This document shows, piece by piece, positions 22,119 through 34,239 of a stretch of DNA of 64,000 bases (the stretch's first letter is position 1; every line of letters starts with the position of its first letter). The DNA is from Umbilicaria muhlenbergii. Taxonomy: Eukaryota; Ascomycota; Lecanoromycetes; Umbilicariales; Umbilicariaceae. The DNA lies in assembly GCA_000611775.1 (NCBI GenBank), contig KK106985.1, forward strand, positions 849,982-913,981, read 5' to 3'. Position numbers and translations under genes: made by a program. The notes below the pieces were generated by a model, which worked only from the letters and a program-made list of their open reading frames with translations, was not told the DNA's origin and searched no databases.

Positions 22119-23832
22119 ATGGTAGGGAGTTACAACTCTAGCGCCATCTGGGTGCTCGGCCTGGTGGTAATTGCCTACCTACTCTACCTTCGTTTTCTCA
22201 GAGTCAAACGTGATCCGAGGGAACCGCGTGTGACACCTCCAACCATACCACTGATCGGTCATATCATCGGTATACTGCGATATGGCAACGACTACTACGG
22301 CATGATCAAGTAAGTCGGTCTTGCTTGCAAAGCATCACTTTCCCCAGTTCTGACCAACCTCAGCGCTTCGCAGCAGCTACCAGTCTTTACCCTTGAGATA
22401 TTCAACACGAAGACATATGTCGTCAACTCTCTTGACATGGTCACCGCCACCCAGAGGAACACCAAGACTCTTTCCTTCAATCCATTCCTTTTCTGGGCCA
22501 GCAAGGCAATAACTCAGTTTGACAAACCAGGCCTAGCGGTTGTTGACAACAACATCGAAGGCGCCCAAGGAAAATAGTGCTACATTCCGGAGATGCTGGG
22601 AGGCGTCCACCAAACTCTAGCCCCCGGCCCTGCATTGGACAAAATGAATTACACTACACTCAACAAGCTATGCCCGGCAATTAATGGGCTTCGGAACAGA
22701 GACACTTTCGAGTTACAAGATTGGATTCGTGGGCTCTTCACTGTATGCAGCCTTGCATCTATCTATGGACCAGATTGGATCAGTAGTCCAGAGGTGACCA
22801 AGGCATTCTGGTCAGTTCGTAACCCCGATGAATTCGCTTGTGCGACGCAGGCAACTTTACAAAGAAAAAGATTGGTAACAATGACTAATATTAAACAGGG
22901 ACTTTGAGCGTGACATCACAACCCTTTGTGCAGACACATTCCCCACAATTCTAGCAGGCAAGGCTTACAAGAGCCGGCAACGCCTCTTCGATGCATTCAA
23001 CGAATATTTTGGCAAAGGGGGCCAAGAGCGTGGTTCCGAGCTCGTCAAGGTAAGATACAACAGCGGCATCAGAAACGGATTAACGCTCGAGCACATCGCC
23101 CGCGGCGAAACCGCCCTCCTCCTCGGCGTCCTCCCCAGCGTCGTCGCCTCGACCTTCTGGACCATCCTGCACGTCTTCTCTCAGCCCACCCTCCTTCAAG
23201 ATCTCCGCCGCGAGATCGAAACCGTCGTCTGCACCTCCCCTTCCCACCCCGACTCGGCCACCCACCTCATCGACATCACCAAACTCCCCGCCCACTGCCC
23301 CCTCTTCGTCTCCGTCTACCACGAAGCCATGCGCCTCAAATCCACCAACGCCTCCGTCCGCAAAGTCCTCGCCGACACCCTCGTCGGCGACTACCTCTTC
23401 GCCAAAGGCGCCGTCGTCCAAATGCCCAGCGTCGCCATCCACAACAACGCGGCCTTCTTCGGCCCCGATCCCCAAGCTTTCGATCCCCGCCGCTTCCTCA
23501 GACCCGACCCCGCCAGCCTGTCCAAGGGGCCCAAGCGGCCTGCGGCCGCCTTTCGCGTGTTTGGAGGCGGCGCCACGTTGTGTCCCGGACGGCATTTCGC
23601 CAGTACGCAGATCTTGGGCTTCGTCTCGGCGCTGCTTATGGGGTTTGACTTCATGCCTGCAAGTGGGGGGTGGGTCATGCCGAAGCCGATGGGTAGTCGG
23701 CTTATGACTGCGATTTTGGGACCGGTCGCCGATGTGAGGGTTAGGGTCGAGAGGAGAGAGGGGTGGGAGAATGTCAGGTGGGGGTTCGTGACTAGTGAGG
23801 TTACGACGGAGATTGAGATGGATACGTTGTAG
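22119..23832 (+). pseudogene. Cytochrome P450 monooxygenase with one in-frame TAG
   Basis: Start chosen at ATG 22119 (MVGSYNS), giving an N-terminal membrane anchor (AIWVLGLVVIAYLLYLRFL) then the proline-rich hinge TPPTIPLIGHIIG. Intron 1 runs from 22310 (GTAAGT) to the CAG near 22363; exon 2 contains VFTLEIFNTKTYVV and GGVHQTLAPGPALDKMN. A second intron starts near 22812 (GTCAGT) and ends AAACAG near 22899. Exon 3 holds the I-helix region (GETALLLGVLPSVV), the ExxR motif in HEAMRLKS, and the heme loop FRVFGGGATLCPGRHFAST with the axial Cys, then ends at TAG 23830. It is a microsomal, heme-thiolate monooxygenase, closest in feel to fungal CYP7/CYP8-like P450s; the substrate cannot be read from sequence. 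An in-frame TAG (22575-22577) stands where relatives have Trp and would truncate the protein, so it is probably inactive unless this is an error. Confidence 0.8.
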
Positions 23833-25145
23833 GGGGTTGGTCATGGGAAAGGGGGGTTGCGGGTTTGCGGTAGGGAGATTGGGGCGGTGCGTGGCTTGGC
23901 TGCGGGAGGAGACTTGGGCTCCAGGGAGTGAGGCTTGGGTGCTTCTGAGCCGATTATCTGTCCATGCGCAGATGGGATCTTTGCGGGCTGGAGCTCTAGT
24001 AGGGAGCCACGACGCCATAAGGACGCTGGTCCTGTTGTTGCGGGCTATGGATGGATAGGTAGCTATCATCTAACGGCGTAGCAGCCCGTTACATCATTCC
24101 AAGGCCGTTGGTTTGCGAGCTTTGCTGCACTGGTGAAGTTGTGGTTGTCCTAGCAGGTGAGTCGGTATGCCCGCGCCGGATGTTCGCTGTCTGCAAGTGG
24201 AATTCGGGATTTGGGTGGTGGTCGGGGCAGACCGCCTAGCTGTGGCGAGTATATAGAGGGGTCGGAGGTTGGCTGGCAAGTCTGATCTACTGATTACAAG
24301 GACGAAGCTAGAAGGAAAGTCACTGCATAATTGAAGAGGTCCGCTAGGAAGGCTGACGGGGCTGATGATAGATGGACATCTACGGAGGTGATGGTGCGAT
24401 ATTGGAAAGACTCCTGTCTGCTGCTTATTCCTCAAGGTGATGCTAGAGTGAGAGGACCGAAGCTGTTCTTTCACGGTCTCTGTCCTAACGAACCTGCGTT
24501 GCGATTGGGATTCCCTGCCGTTCTCGTTTCGTTTCGTCCCGGTTTCGAGAGGATCTGGAGGGGGCTGGAATAGGAAGAGGGTGGGTGGTGGATGGAGTTT
24601 GAACGCTTCGAAGAACTTGGGATAGGGTTGGGTGTATGTTTTGTCGATTCATATTTAGTTGGTATGTCAATGTACCTGGCATCACTGTAATGTTCACCAT
24701 CTTCGCCCTTTTCACAATTATGGATATCCGCCAAACCAGACCGAGGGTGAATAGATTTGTGGAATTGTTTCTAGTTGACTGGTGCTAGGTCATTCCGAAT
24801 CGAGATCAGTCGTTGAATTTGAGTGGGTTGCAGTTAAAATGGACGAAGGGTTTTGTGTGTGTACAATGGATAGACAAGCTGTTGCAACAAGCAACTCACT
24901 ATGATGACCAAGAGTAACAACTGGAGAATGCGGCAAAGCGCTTGCAATACTTTGAAATATGGCAGAAGTACAGATCGGGTTACAATTGCAAGAGCCCTAC
25001 AGAGAAGTAACGAAAAAAGCAGTAATTCATGCAAATCTAGGACTCCAAACGTATGTAATTACCTTCTTGGCTGAACTGCTCCTGTCTGACTTGGTGTTTC
25101 TCCGCGTCTGTGACGGGGTCTCAGTGAGAGGTTGCAGCATATTCT
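23833..25145. other. Intergenic, border of AT-rich block 2
   Basis: Downstream of the P450 gene. Overlapping short ORFs on both strands (60-126 codons) lack domains. GC content falls from about 24600 on and CpG becomes rare past about 25150. Confidence 0.45.
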
Positions 25146-25149
25146 TTTG

Positions 25150-26681
25150 TCTTCTTTGATTGACGTGAAAATCATTCAGAGCCGTCTTTATCACTTTGAT
25201 GAATTATACAGCTGTCATCATAACAAGCTGTTCAAGACATAATGTTGTGCTGAACTGGTTGCTTTGGTGCTGACTCTTTTAGTGCAGCAGCATATGTCTT
25301 CTTCTTTGGTGGAAAAGCTTTCATTGAGACTCAACAGTTGCGTGTGAAATGTCCTGACTTTTCACAGCTATAGCAATTCCCTTTGACTCTGATACCTTTT
25401 GATACTTGCTTGATTCCTCTCTGAAATCAATTCCTTCAGAATGTTGCATCAATTTCCATTGACTGAGGGCCGTAATAGGGTTGATTGTTATACTGAGTGC
25501 TTTTGTGAGGCTTGTTCACCTTCAGTGATATGTAGTTCTTCTGGCTTTTCTTCATAGATCTTTCATACGCGCGGTTGTCAATAATGACTGACTTTTCAAT
25601 CATCTTGACTAAGGTACTTGGTTGCTCTGATCAGGAGATTTCATCTTTGATGAAGTTCTTCAAGCCTTTGTAGTACTGCGCAGTTAAGGCAGTGTCATCT
25701 CAATTCATATATGCGGCGTGTCTCTGAAAATTGACTGCATACATTGTGGCAGCTCCTTTCTGCATAATATTGCAGATTTCACGCTCCGCGGTCCTTTCTT
25801 GATTAATGATCTCAAACACAATTCTTATCTGCTTCTTGAACTCCTCTAGACTGATAAAGATCTCATTCATTTCATCATTATGATCCTTCTTCTCATTTTT
25901 CATATAGTCTCAGAGGGTCAGCTCAAATCAATTGAGAGCATCAGACCTCAAGTAGAAAGATGTGTATAATACTTTATCAACTTCCCTTTTGAACATGATG
26001 TGATTGAGGTGAATGTAAGTATCAAGTTGAGTGAGGAATAAACTCAACATCCTTCATTCTTTTAAAAACTTGTCTGATGATGAGATCTTGATCTTCATCC
26101 TTGATGACGTCAGACTCTCAGTGACTGATGAGTCATGACTGAAGATTGTCATCCTTGTGAGGGACTCATGAGTCACAGTTCATTTCACAACTGATATCTT
26201 GATGAGTGATGCTCAAAGTGTAACAGGTGATGTTGTAGTGACAGAGATAATATAATCATTCAATGAACTATACCAAGGTACAATCAACCACGTCACAGGT
26301 ATAATTATACCACTGATCACATGTAGACTCAGATAGAACTAGAGGTTGTAGACTTATGAGATTGCATTTAATACATGAGTTGAGCATGAGCTCTTAACTA
26401 TGAATCTACCTGTGATTATATAAAATTTTAAAAGACTCATGTGTAACTGTACTGCTTGATGTGTGTAACCTTTCTGCTCAAGGTGCTCATGCTCTGAGCA
26501 TCATGAGCAGTTGAGTGCTCAAGGTGCTTATGCTCTGAGCATCATGAGCAGTACCACATGTACGCCTACTGCATGTATCAATTAAGTGCTCAGGGTGCTC
26601 ATGCTCTGAGCATCATGAGTAGTACTGCATGTATGCCTGCTATGCATACCAACCAGGTACCATCTAGTGAGAGGTGTAACA
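25150..26681 (-). mobile_element. Ty3/Gypsy-like element, gag end with LTR (broken)
   Basis: The minus strand carries gag-like sequence: a helical capsid-like segment (about 25690-25900) and a CCHC zinc knuckle near 25340-25375. It lies next to a 463-bp LTR at 26219-26681. Gag therefore follows its 5' LTR on the minus strand. The rest of the element is not present to the left, where the block ends at about 25150. The coding part is broken many times. Related LTRs are at 52773-53168 and 63215-63676. Confidence 0.65.
26219..26681 (-). repeat. LTR, family 1 (463 bp)
   Basis: On the plus strand it begins TGTAACAGGTGATG and ends GTGTAACA. Inside, a unit of about 65 bp with core GTGCTCATGCTCTGAGCATC occurs three times (26480-26640). 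It shares its start and a dozen bases of outside flank (GATGCTCAAAG) with the LTR at 63215. Confidence 0.75.
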
Positions 26682-27659
26682 AGTCATTACTGCAGTTGAT
26701 GTGAATAAATGATTAATGATTAACCTTCAGCTCATCTTTTTACTTGTCATTGATGATATTTCTCTTCTTCTCAACAGACTGCTCCTTATCAAGACATGAG
26801 GGGAAAGCAGAGCAGCTCAACCTCATTGTAAAGATTTAACACAGACTACTCAGGATGCAGTTCACAAGTTAAAGGAGGATTATAACAAGAAAATGTCATA
26901 CCTGCCTCTTTTTCACCTTCAGAAGCTGCATAGGAAGTGTTCAAAGCTCTGAAGAAGACCTTCATGAGTGCTTCATTACTGTGCTATTTCAATGAAAATA
27001 AACTCATGAGGGTTGAAACTGATGCCTCTGAGTTCACAATTGGTGAAATTTTAACACAACACTTTGAGGTTGACGGTCAATTGCACTGATTATCAGTCAC
27101 ATATCACAGCAAGAAGCTGTTAGATACTGAGACCTGATATGATATTAATGAGCAAGAGCTCTTTGCCATCATGAAAGTCATGCATCATTGATGACATCAC
27201 TGTTGAGGTGCAAGACATCAAATTGTCATACTGACTGATCATGCAAACCTCATTTGATTCATGACTACCTCAAACCTCACATGAAGGCAGCTTAAGTGAG
27301 CTGAAAAGCTCACTGAATAACCTGATTATGAACTGCTGAAGATTGTCAGAGAAATTATACATGCTTGCTGTGATGAACTGCGGTCAAGACGCTCAGTATG
27401 ACAGAGGCTACAACAAAAGAATGTCATACCTGTCACAATGAATACTACTGGTATGATGAACACTGAAGACAGCGGTCTTATCAGAACATCAACAGTGAGG
27501 AATTTATTTACTTAAGAAGAAATTAATCATAATGAACTGCAGTCAAGACACTCAGTATGACAGGAGCTATGACAAAAGAATGTCATATCTGTCACAATGA
27601 ATACTACTGATACAATGAATGCTGAAAACGGCGGTTCAATCAGAACATCAGTGATGTGA

Positions 27660-28440
27660 ATGCAAGCTGTAATGAAAATGAAATCAATGATATCACTGAA
27701 ACATCAGTAGTGATGAATATACCAGTATGATGCATACTGAAGCTGATGATATGATTAAAACATCAGCAGTTCATGACCTATATGCTCAAGAAGCAAGCCG
27801 TGATGTTATATCAGTATGATGCATACTAAAGCTGATGATACAACTGAAACACCAGCAGTTCATGACTTATATGCTTGAAGAAGCAAGTCATGACTGAACA
27901 TGAAGAATTGAGTGCAGATTCTGAGTAGCACTCAATCAAAAATAGCACAGCAAGCACTGTAGTTATGAATGATGATGCAAGCTGCATTCCTTTAATCTTT
28001 AAATTAAGGATAACACTCTTCTGCTGACACTGTTGAAGTGCTTCAACTCATGTCTACTCACTCACCCCTAGATGAGGAGATAACAGCTTATACAAGAATG
28101 TTTATTGAACAACTTGAACATATGAGTCATACTGAACAGTTGAAAGATGATTTGATATGATGAGTATGACAGAGATTAGCTACCCCTCTCAAGGATAAAA
28201 ACAACTTGACTGAGTCTGAGATGATAAACATGAATATGATGCAGTGATCTCATCAGAACATCAGTGATGTGAAATCTACATGCTTTAAAAGCAAACCATG
28301 ATGAATATATCAGTATGATGCATATTGAAGCTGATGATATGACTGAAACATCAGCAGTCAGTGCCTACATGCTTGAGAAGCAAGCTGTGATGAACATATA
28401 AATACAATGAACATATCAGTGATGAATACACATCAGTACA
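27660..28440 (+). repeat. 91-bp satellite array, left part
   Basis: Imperfect copies of a unit containing GAAACATCAGCAGT, GCTCAAGAAGCAAGCCGTGA and ATCAGTATGATGCATACTGA. The array is interrupted by the palindrome at 28461-29804 and continues after it. The reverse-complement version is at 39500-40140. Confidence 0.75.
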
Positions 28441-28460
28441 TCAGCAATTTAGCAAGTTAA

Positions 28461-29804
28461 CTTTGAGTTAGTTTTTAACACTTTGAGCGCTCTGAGCTTC
28501 TGATCTCATGTCTCAGCTAATAGCTGCTCTTAGCATCCTCTGAGCACTTTGAGCTCAACCTTAAATCTTGAGCAGAACATCAAAATTTTGTGATAAAAAA
28601 ACAATTATTAAAACAATTGTTTAAACAAGTACACACACAGTGTTATAATAACAGTAAAACTTATAATAAGTAAACTTTTGCTAAAATTCACTTTTCTGCA
28701 ATAAAAAATCATGATTTGTTGAGTCTGAAAGCACTGTATAAGTGTTGAGTTCTGAATATTTAAAGAACTTCAAGATTTTCATCACTTAAAAATTTACACA
28801 CTTTAATAACTTTTGCACCTCAACAGATATGAAGAAACTTTTAATGCATAAGTTATAAAGAACAGTATTCTCTATGAATGATAAATTAAAAGTTTCTTCA
28901 TAACTGCTGTTGTTGTTAAGTTATATTTAATTCAAGTTTTCAATAGTGAAAAATCTTTTAAAAAAAGTCACATACTTTGAATAACTATTGCGCTTTTATA
29001 CTTATGATATAACTTTCAGTTTATAAGTTGTAGAGAAGAAGCTATTAAACAGTTTTCTTATACAAACTTTCTTTTTATGTGTTGTTGTTGTTGAGTTATT
29101 CAAAAAGTCATTAAAAGTCTGATTATTAATGTTGTGATTTTCATCACTGAAAGTTTAAAATCAATGTAACTTTTTAACAACAACAGTTATAAAAAAACTT
29201 TAAATTATAAAACTGTTTAATAGCTTCTTCTCTACAACTTATAAACTAAAAGTTATATCATAAGTATAAAAGCGCAATAGTTATTCAAAGTATATGACTT
29301 TTTTTGAAAGATTTTTCGCTATTAAAAACTTGAATTAAATATAACTTAACAACAACAGCAGATATGAAGAAACTTTTAGTTTAACATTAATAGAGAATAC
29401 TATTTTTTATAATTTATGCATTGAAAGTTTCATCATATCTGTTGAGGTGCAAAAGTTATTAAAGTGTGTAAATTTTCAAGTGATGAAAATCTTGAAGTTC
29501 TTCAAATATTCAGAACTCAACACTTATACAGTGCTTTCAGACTCAACAAATCATGATTTTTGATTGCAGAAAAGTGAATTTTAGCAAAAGTTTACTTATT
29601 ATAAATTTTACTGTTATTATAACACTGCGTGTGTACTTGTTTAAACAATTGTTTTAATAACTATTTTTTTATCACAAAATTTTGATGTTCCGCTCAAGAT
29701 TTAAGGTTGAGCTCAAAGCGCTCAAAGGGTGCTAAGAGCAGCTGTTAGCTGAAACATGAGATCAGAAGCTCAGAGCGCTCAAAGTGCTAAAAACTAACTC
29801 AAAG
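28461..29804. mobile_element. Palindromic foldback element, 1344 bp
   Basis: The two halves (28461 to about 29130 and about 29135 to 29804) are near-perfect reverse complements. The left end begins CTTTGAGTTAGTTTTTAACA and the right end finishes TAAAAACTAACTCAAAG. The arms keep pairing through AAAATTTTGTGATAAAAAAA and through the inner TATAAGTTGTAGAGAAGAAG to the centre. No coding frame exists. It splits the 91-bp satellite array, so it arrived later. It is probably a foldback or MITE-like DNA transposon; I cannot identify a clear target duplication. Confidence 0.85.
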
Positions 29805-31130
29805 CTTGACTGAAACATCAGCAGTCAGTGCCTACATGCTCAAGAAGCAAGCCGTGATGAATATATATCAATATGATGCATACTGAAGCCGGCAGTGTGA
29901 CTGAAACATCAGCAGTCAGTGCCTACATGCTCAAGAAGCAAGCCGTGATGAATATATATCAATATGATGCATACTGAAGCCGGCAGTGTGACTGAAACAT
30001 CAGCAGTCAGTGCCTACATGCTCAAGAAGCAAGCCGTGATGAATATATATCAATATGATGCATACTGAAGCCGGCAGTGTGACTGAAACATCAGCAGTCA
30101 GTGCCTACATGCTCAAGAAGCAAGCCGTGATGAATATATATCAGTATGATGCATACTGAAGCTGATGATATGACTGAAACATCAGCAGTTAATGCCTACA
30201 TGCTTAAGAAGCAAGCTGTGATGAATATATCAGTATGATGCATACTGAAGCTGATGATATGACTGAAACATCAGCAGTCAGTGCCTACATGCTCAAGAAG
30301 CAAGCCGTGATGAATATATATCAATATGATGCATACTGAAGCCGGCAGTGTGACTGAAACATCAGCAGTCAGTGCCTACATGCTCAAGAAGAAGCAAGCC
30401 ATGATGAATATATCAATATGACAAGTATGATGAACATACAAGTACAATGAACATACAAGTATAATGAACATACAAGTACAATGAACATACAAGTATGATG
30501 AACATACAAGTATGATGAACATACAAGTATGATGAACATATCAGTACAACAAACATATCAGTATGATGAATACTGAAGCTGGTGATGCAGCTGAAACATC
30601 AGCAGCAGTCAGTGCCTACATGCTTAAGAAGCAAGTCATGATGAATACATATCAATATGATGCATACTGAAGCTGGCAGCATGATTAAAACATCAGCAGT
30701 CAGTGTTTACATGCTCAAGAAGAAGCAAGCTGTGATGAATATATCAATATAATGAATACTGAAGTTGATGATATGATTGAAACATCAGCAGTCCATGATC
30801 TATATGCTCAAGAAACAAGCCGTGATGAACATATTAATATGATGAACATATCAGTGATGAATATATCAGTATGATGAATACTGAAGCTGATGATACAATT
30901 GAAACACCAGCAGTTCATAACCTACATGCTCATGAAGCAAGCTGTGACAGATTAAGTCATGATAAATATATCAATATGATGAATACTGAAGCTGATGATG
31001 CAGTTGAAACATCAGCAGTTCATGACCTACATGCTTAAGAAGCAAGCCGTGATGAATATATATTAATACAATGAATACTGAAGCTGATCATACAACAGAA
31101 ACATCAGCAATTCAGGATTTAAATTGTGAC
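29805..31130 (+). repeat. 91-bp satellite array, right part
   Basis: Regular copies spaced 91, 91, 91 and 89 bp (ACTGAAG at 29882, 29973, 30064, 30155, 30244), then increasingly degenerate ones. A short ATGAACATACAAGTA microrepeat runs from 30425 to 30545. CCGGCAG in four of the units keeps a rare CpG, suggesting recent amplification of those copies. Confidence 0.85.
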
Positions 31131-31214
31131 AGATATATCAGTACAATGAATATACATGAGTACAACAAAAGTATGACAATTATTATGACATTTTGTCATA
31201 CTAAAGAAAAATGA

Positions 31215-31510
31215 AAAGAGAGTAAAAAAGGCAGATTTATGTTTAAACAGTCTGAACAATTCTGAACATGCTGAACAATTCAAATGATTCAAACAGTCTG
31301 AACAATTCTGAACATGCTGAACAATTTAAATAATTTAAACAGTCTGACATCTGAATGATTCTGAACATATCAAATAATCTGAACAATTTAAACAGTTTAA
31401 ACAGTTTAAATCACCCCTCCTGTCATCATAAACATGTGCATGTGAGATATCAAACAAGCTGAATAATCTGAATGTTTTAAATAATCTGAACAGTTTAAAC
31501 ATGACTTAAT
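31215..31510 (+). repeat. Low-complexity tandem repeat (GAACAATTCTGAACATGCT type)
   Basis: Short imperfect units built from CTGAACA, TTTAAACAG and TTCAAATGA. The mirror copy lies at 39125-39390 in the sister element, so this is part of the element's 3' region. Confidence 0.7.
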
Positions 31511-32234
31511 TAATGTCATAAGGACACTCTTTCCTGATTTTTCTCAAGAGGTTTTACAGATTTTATTAAGACCTTATAAGGTATTTACAGCAAGAGTCAA
31601 GAGAGATTCATTAAACATGTTGAATAATCTGAACAGTTTGAACAGAATTTAATTAATGTCATAAGAACACTCTTTCCTGATTTTCCTCAAGGGGTTTTAC
31701 AGATTTTATTAAAGTCTTATAAGGTATCTACAGCAAGAGTCAAGAGTGACAAGTTCATTAAAGAAGGTGACTCATCAATACAAGTTTTATTAAGGCCTTA
31801 TAAGCTTACAAGGCACTTATTGAAAGCTCACAAAGGTGATCATTTCACTTCAGAAGTTCTTTATAAAGAGGCAGTCATGAAAGTTCTTCACAGAGAGGCA
31901 GTCATGAAAGTTCTTCATGCAGAGACATTACAGGCCTACAAGACACTTATTAAGAAGTATGACACTGCAAAAAATGTTGAGCTGTGAGTTATGAGCTTCA
32001 TGACATCCCCTTTAAAAGTCATGAGAAGTATGATGACATGTCATAAGAGAGATGATGAAGAAGAAACACAAGAGAGAAGTGTTTTAAACTTATGATGATT
32101 AATCTTATTTTAGCATGACTTCACACCCTCACTCTACATGATTAAACATTTATCAGACTGTCATGATGATGTTTATGATGTTAAATTCAGAGTCAATTGA
32201 CATCAGAGACAGTGTTATGAGAAGGGAAATGCTG
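31511..32234 (+). repeat. Element 3' region with duplicated segments
   Basis: Two copies of a segment of about 135 bp (TAATTAATGTCATAAG...GGTTTTACAGATTTTATTAA at about 31505 and 31640) are followed by GTTCTTCA-type short repeats. The reverse-complement counterpart is 38183-39124. No functional frame. Confidence 0.6.
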
Positions 32235-32498
32235 TGTCAGAGTCATCATATATAGTATGACAGTACAACAGTATGACAGTATGTCATTATAACTTAAATA
32301 TGATGACTCAGCGCCTAGTGCCTTGACATCAAGTGAAAACTCTTTACAAGGAGATTTAGAAACCTGCTTCCTCAGTGATCAGTTTTGTCACTGAATAAAA
32401 TATGTATAATCACTGCATTGACTTCATCATGATTATATTGCTTATGACACTTCATTTAAACATCATTATGATGACCATCATACTACCTGCCTTTTACA
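32235..32498 (+). repeat. LTR, family 2 (264 bp), 3' LTR of the left Gypsy element
   Basis: Reads TGTCAGAGTCATCATATATA ... CTGCCTTTTACA and is the reverse complement of the LTRs at 37909-38182 and 42756-43029. It marks the left edge of the histone-bearing core. Confidence 0.8.
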
Positions 32499-32639
32499 CA
32501 ATTAAGTAAACATTAACATATCTCAGAGCTGGCAAACACAGGTCTGTACATCAATTATGTTATACATGAGCTTCATCTTAACATTTCATCATCACACATC
32601 TTCTTTCATGTTAAAAATGAGTGATCAATGTCCTTTAAA

Positions 32640-33135
32640 TTCTGCCCCTCATCATGTTTCATAATTTGTGCATCAGCTTCATATCCTTCACCTGTAATGT
32701 AACACGCTGTGCATAAATTGCAACATGATTTGTCACTATTGCTGAGTCAGTCTAGGGTTGACTTGAGGATTGTAATACACATTGTTAAACTCTGTCATTA
32801 AGAATGCTTCTGCTGCCTCTTGAAGAGCATTTAATGCACTTGACTGTATGTGATAATGATCAAGTCTCTCAACATCAGACATGATTTTCCTGATCAGTCA
32901 CTTAAAGCTTGTCTGTAAAAGAATCAACTTTGTAGTTTTCTGATAACACTGAATTTCTTAAAGTGTGACCGCTGAGCTAGGTTAAGTTGTGTGTCAGAGA
33001 GGGAAATAATTTTCAGTACACACTGCTTGATTTAAAGTGATAAGTTCTTTTAATCTTTTTAACCTTGAATTGTGCAGATCTGATCATAGATGATGCATTA
33101 TCTTGTGAAGCAAGCTGATCTCTGATAGAGGACAT
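32640..33135 (-). pseudogene. Histone H3-like gene fossil, copy 1 (CenH3-like loop 1)
   Basis: ATG at 33135 (MSSIRDQLASQDNASSM), then a basic tail (FKVKKIKRTYHFKSSS), an intron-like break (about 33013 GTGTGT to 32970 CTAG) and the histone fold. The alpha-N/alpha-1 region is SAVTL-stop-EIQCYQKTTKLI, loop 1 MSDVERLDHYHIQSSAL, alpha-2 NALQEAAEAFLM. After a second intron-like stretch, IYAQRVTLQVKDMKLMHKL matches the H3 alpha-3 block ([19 protein letters not shown]). Between the Ile of LVREI and QS there are 12 residues against 10 in canonical H3, and QEAAEAFL is the CENP-A/CenH3 form of helix 2. A few in-frame stops show that this copy is dead. The histone assignment is secure; the CenH3 class is inferred. 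Confidence 0.8.
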
Positions 33136-33626
33136 GTGCAGTACAATTTACATCATTGATGTAAAAATTTAACAGAAGTGAAAGAGGTTGAAGAAGTTAA
33201 AACTTAATGTAGAAAATTTAAAACCTGTCTAAGCTCACATAATACAAGAATTTAATGAGCTTAACAAGCTTATTATAACTGAACATTGCAGCAGCCTGCA
33301 ACACTATGAGATGATATTAAGACTACAGTAAAGATCATTATAAAGATTATCATAAAAAAGTCATGCAGAAAACTTAACAATTGAAAATTAAGATTCTGCA
33401 TTCATGTACTGAACTACATAAGGAACTTTTTGATGCAATCATGTTTATACTGTTTAAATCCTTGATTTGAAATTCTACATCTACATCATGATCATCATGA
33501 GTCATTATCTCATTGCATACTGCATACATCATGATCACACATCACCTGAGCACTATCTTTTCAGAGGCATAAATGCTGCGCACACACAAAATTAGCTGAT
33601 TAATATTATCAATTAGATTAACTTTG

Positions 33627-34223
33627 TCACTTACAGACATCAGTCATAATTTTCTGAATTCTCTTTATCAGTTTCATGTCCTTCACCTGAATAGTGACAC
33701 GCTTTGCGTGAATCACATAAAGATTACACATTAAGATGATCAACATGATCATCATCTTATACTTAAGATTTCAAGTACTCACTTTCAAACTTCATTATGA
33801 TGAAGGCCTTAACTGCCTCTTGTAATGCTTTGAGTACTGAATGCTGAATATGAAGTTCTGAGTGAATGCTATGTGTGATTTCATGAATCAAGTGATGAAA
33901 GAGTACTTTGTGAATGAGGAGTTCAGTGATCTTCTGATAACAGTGAATCTCATGAAGGGTGACAGCTGTGCTGAAGTTAATACAATGAATATTCTGAATG
34001 TAATGATGAGATACATACTTTCTTTCTTATAATGATATTGTCATCTCTGTGAGTCAGCAGCTTTGATCTTTCTACATGTCATGACTTTTAGCTTCTTCAG
34101 TGCTGCAGGAGATTTGATGAAGATCTTTTTAAAAACTTTTATTGCTATTAATTGTCATTGTGTGAGATTGACATGCGCAGTGAATCCTGAAGCTGAATCA
34201 GAGTCACAGGCAGCAGAAGACAT
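33627..34223 (-). pseudogene. Histone H3-like gene fossil, copy 2 (canonical loop length, long tail)
   Basis: ATG at 34223 (MSSAACDSDSASGF) begins a tail of about 50 residues, basic in its second half (SPAALKKLKVMTCRKIKAAD). After an intron-like break ending CTTCAG (near 33974), the fold reads TAVTLHEIHCYQKITELLIHK, a loop of canonical length before HIQHSVLKALQEAVKAF, then an intron starting GTGAGT (about 33795) and [20 protein letters not shown]. The match to H3 ([37 protein letters not shown]) covers the whole fold. It differs from copies 1 and 3 in tail and loop, so it is a separate H3 paralogue, not a duplicate of them. Fewer stops interrupt it. The plus-strand coding-like segment starting near 34250 diverges from it with a short shared 5' space. 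Confidence 0.8.
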
Positions 34224-34239
34224 CTAGTAAACAAATTAA

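Larger units (their letters stand above)
26682..32498 (+). mobile_element. Ty3/Gypsy element, 5' truncated, with satellites and 3' LTR (broken)
   Basis: RNase H-like sequence of a Gypsy pol lies on the plus strand at about 26930-27350 (VETDASEFTIGEIL, then a ...DINEQELFAIM segment). A long non-coding stretch of satellite repeats and low-complexity sequence follows, then a 264-bp LTR at 32235-32498. The reverse transcriptase, gag and 5' LTR are missing. It is the mirror-image relative of the element at 37909-43029. A palindromic element has inserted at 28461-29804. Broken many times; age cannot be given because most differences are defence-type transitions. Confidence 0.7.

Noticed and set aside
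22521-22577. A 39-bp intron removing the TAG in the P450 gene
   Set aside because: It would delete a conserved stretch before GGVHQTLAPGP, and the donor GTTGTT is poor; a nonsense change at a Trp position is simpler.
29805-30400. Evenly spaced repeats as a CRISPR array
   Set aside because: The whole 91-bp unit is repeated with no unique spacers, and the genome is eukaryotic; it is a satellite.
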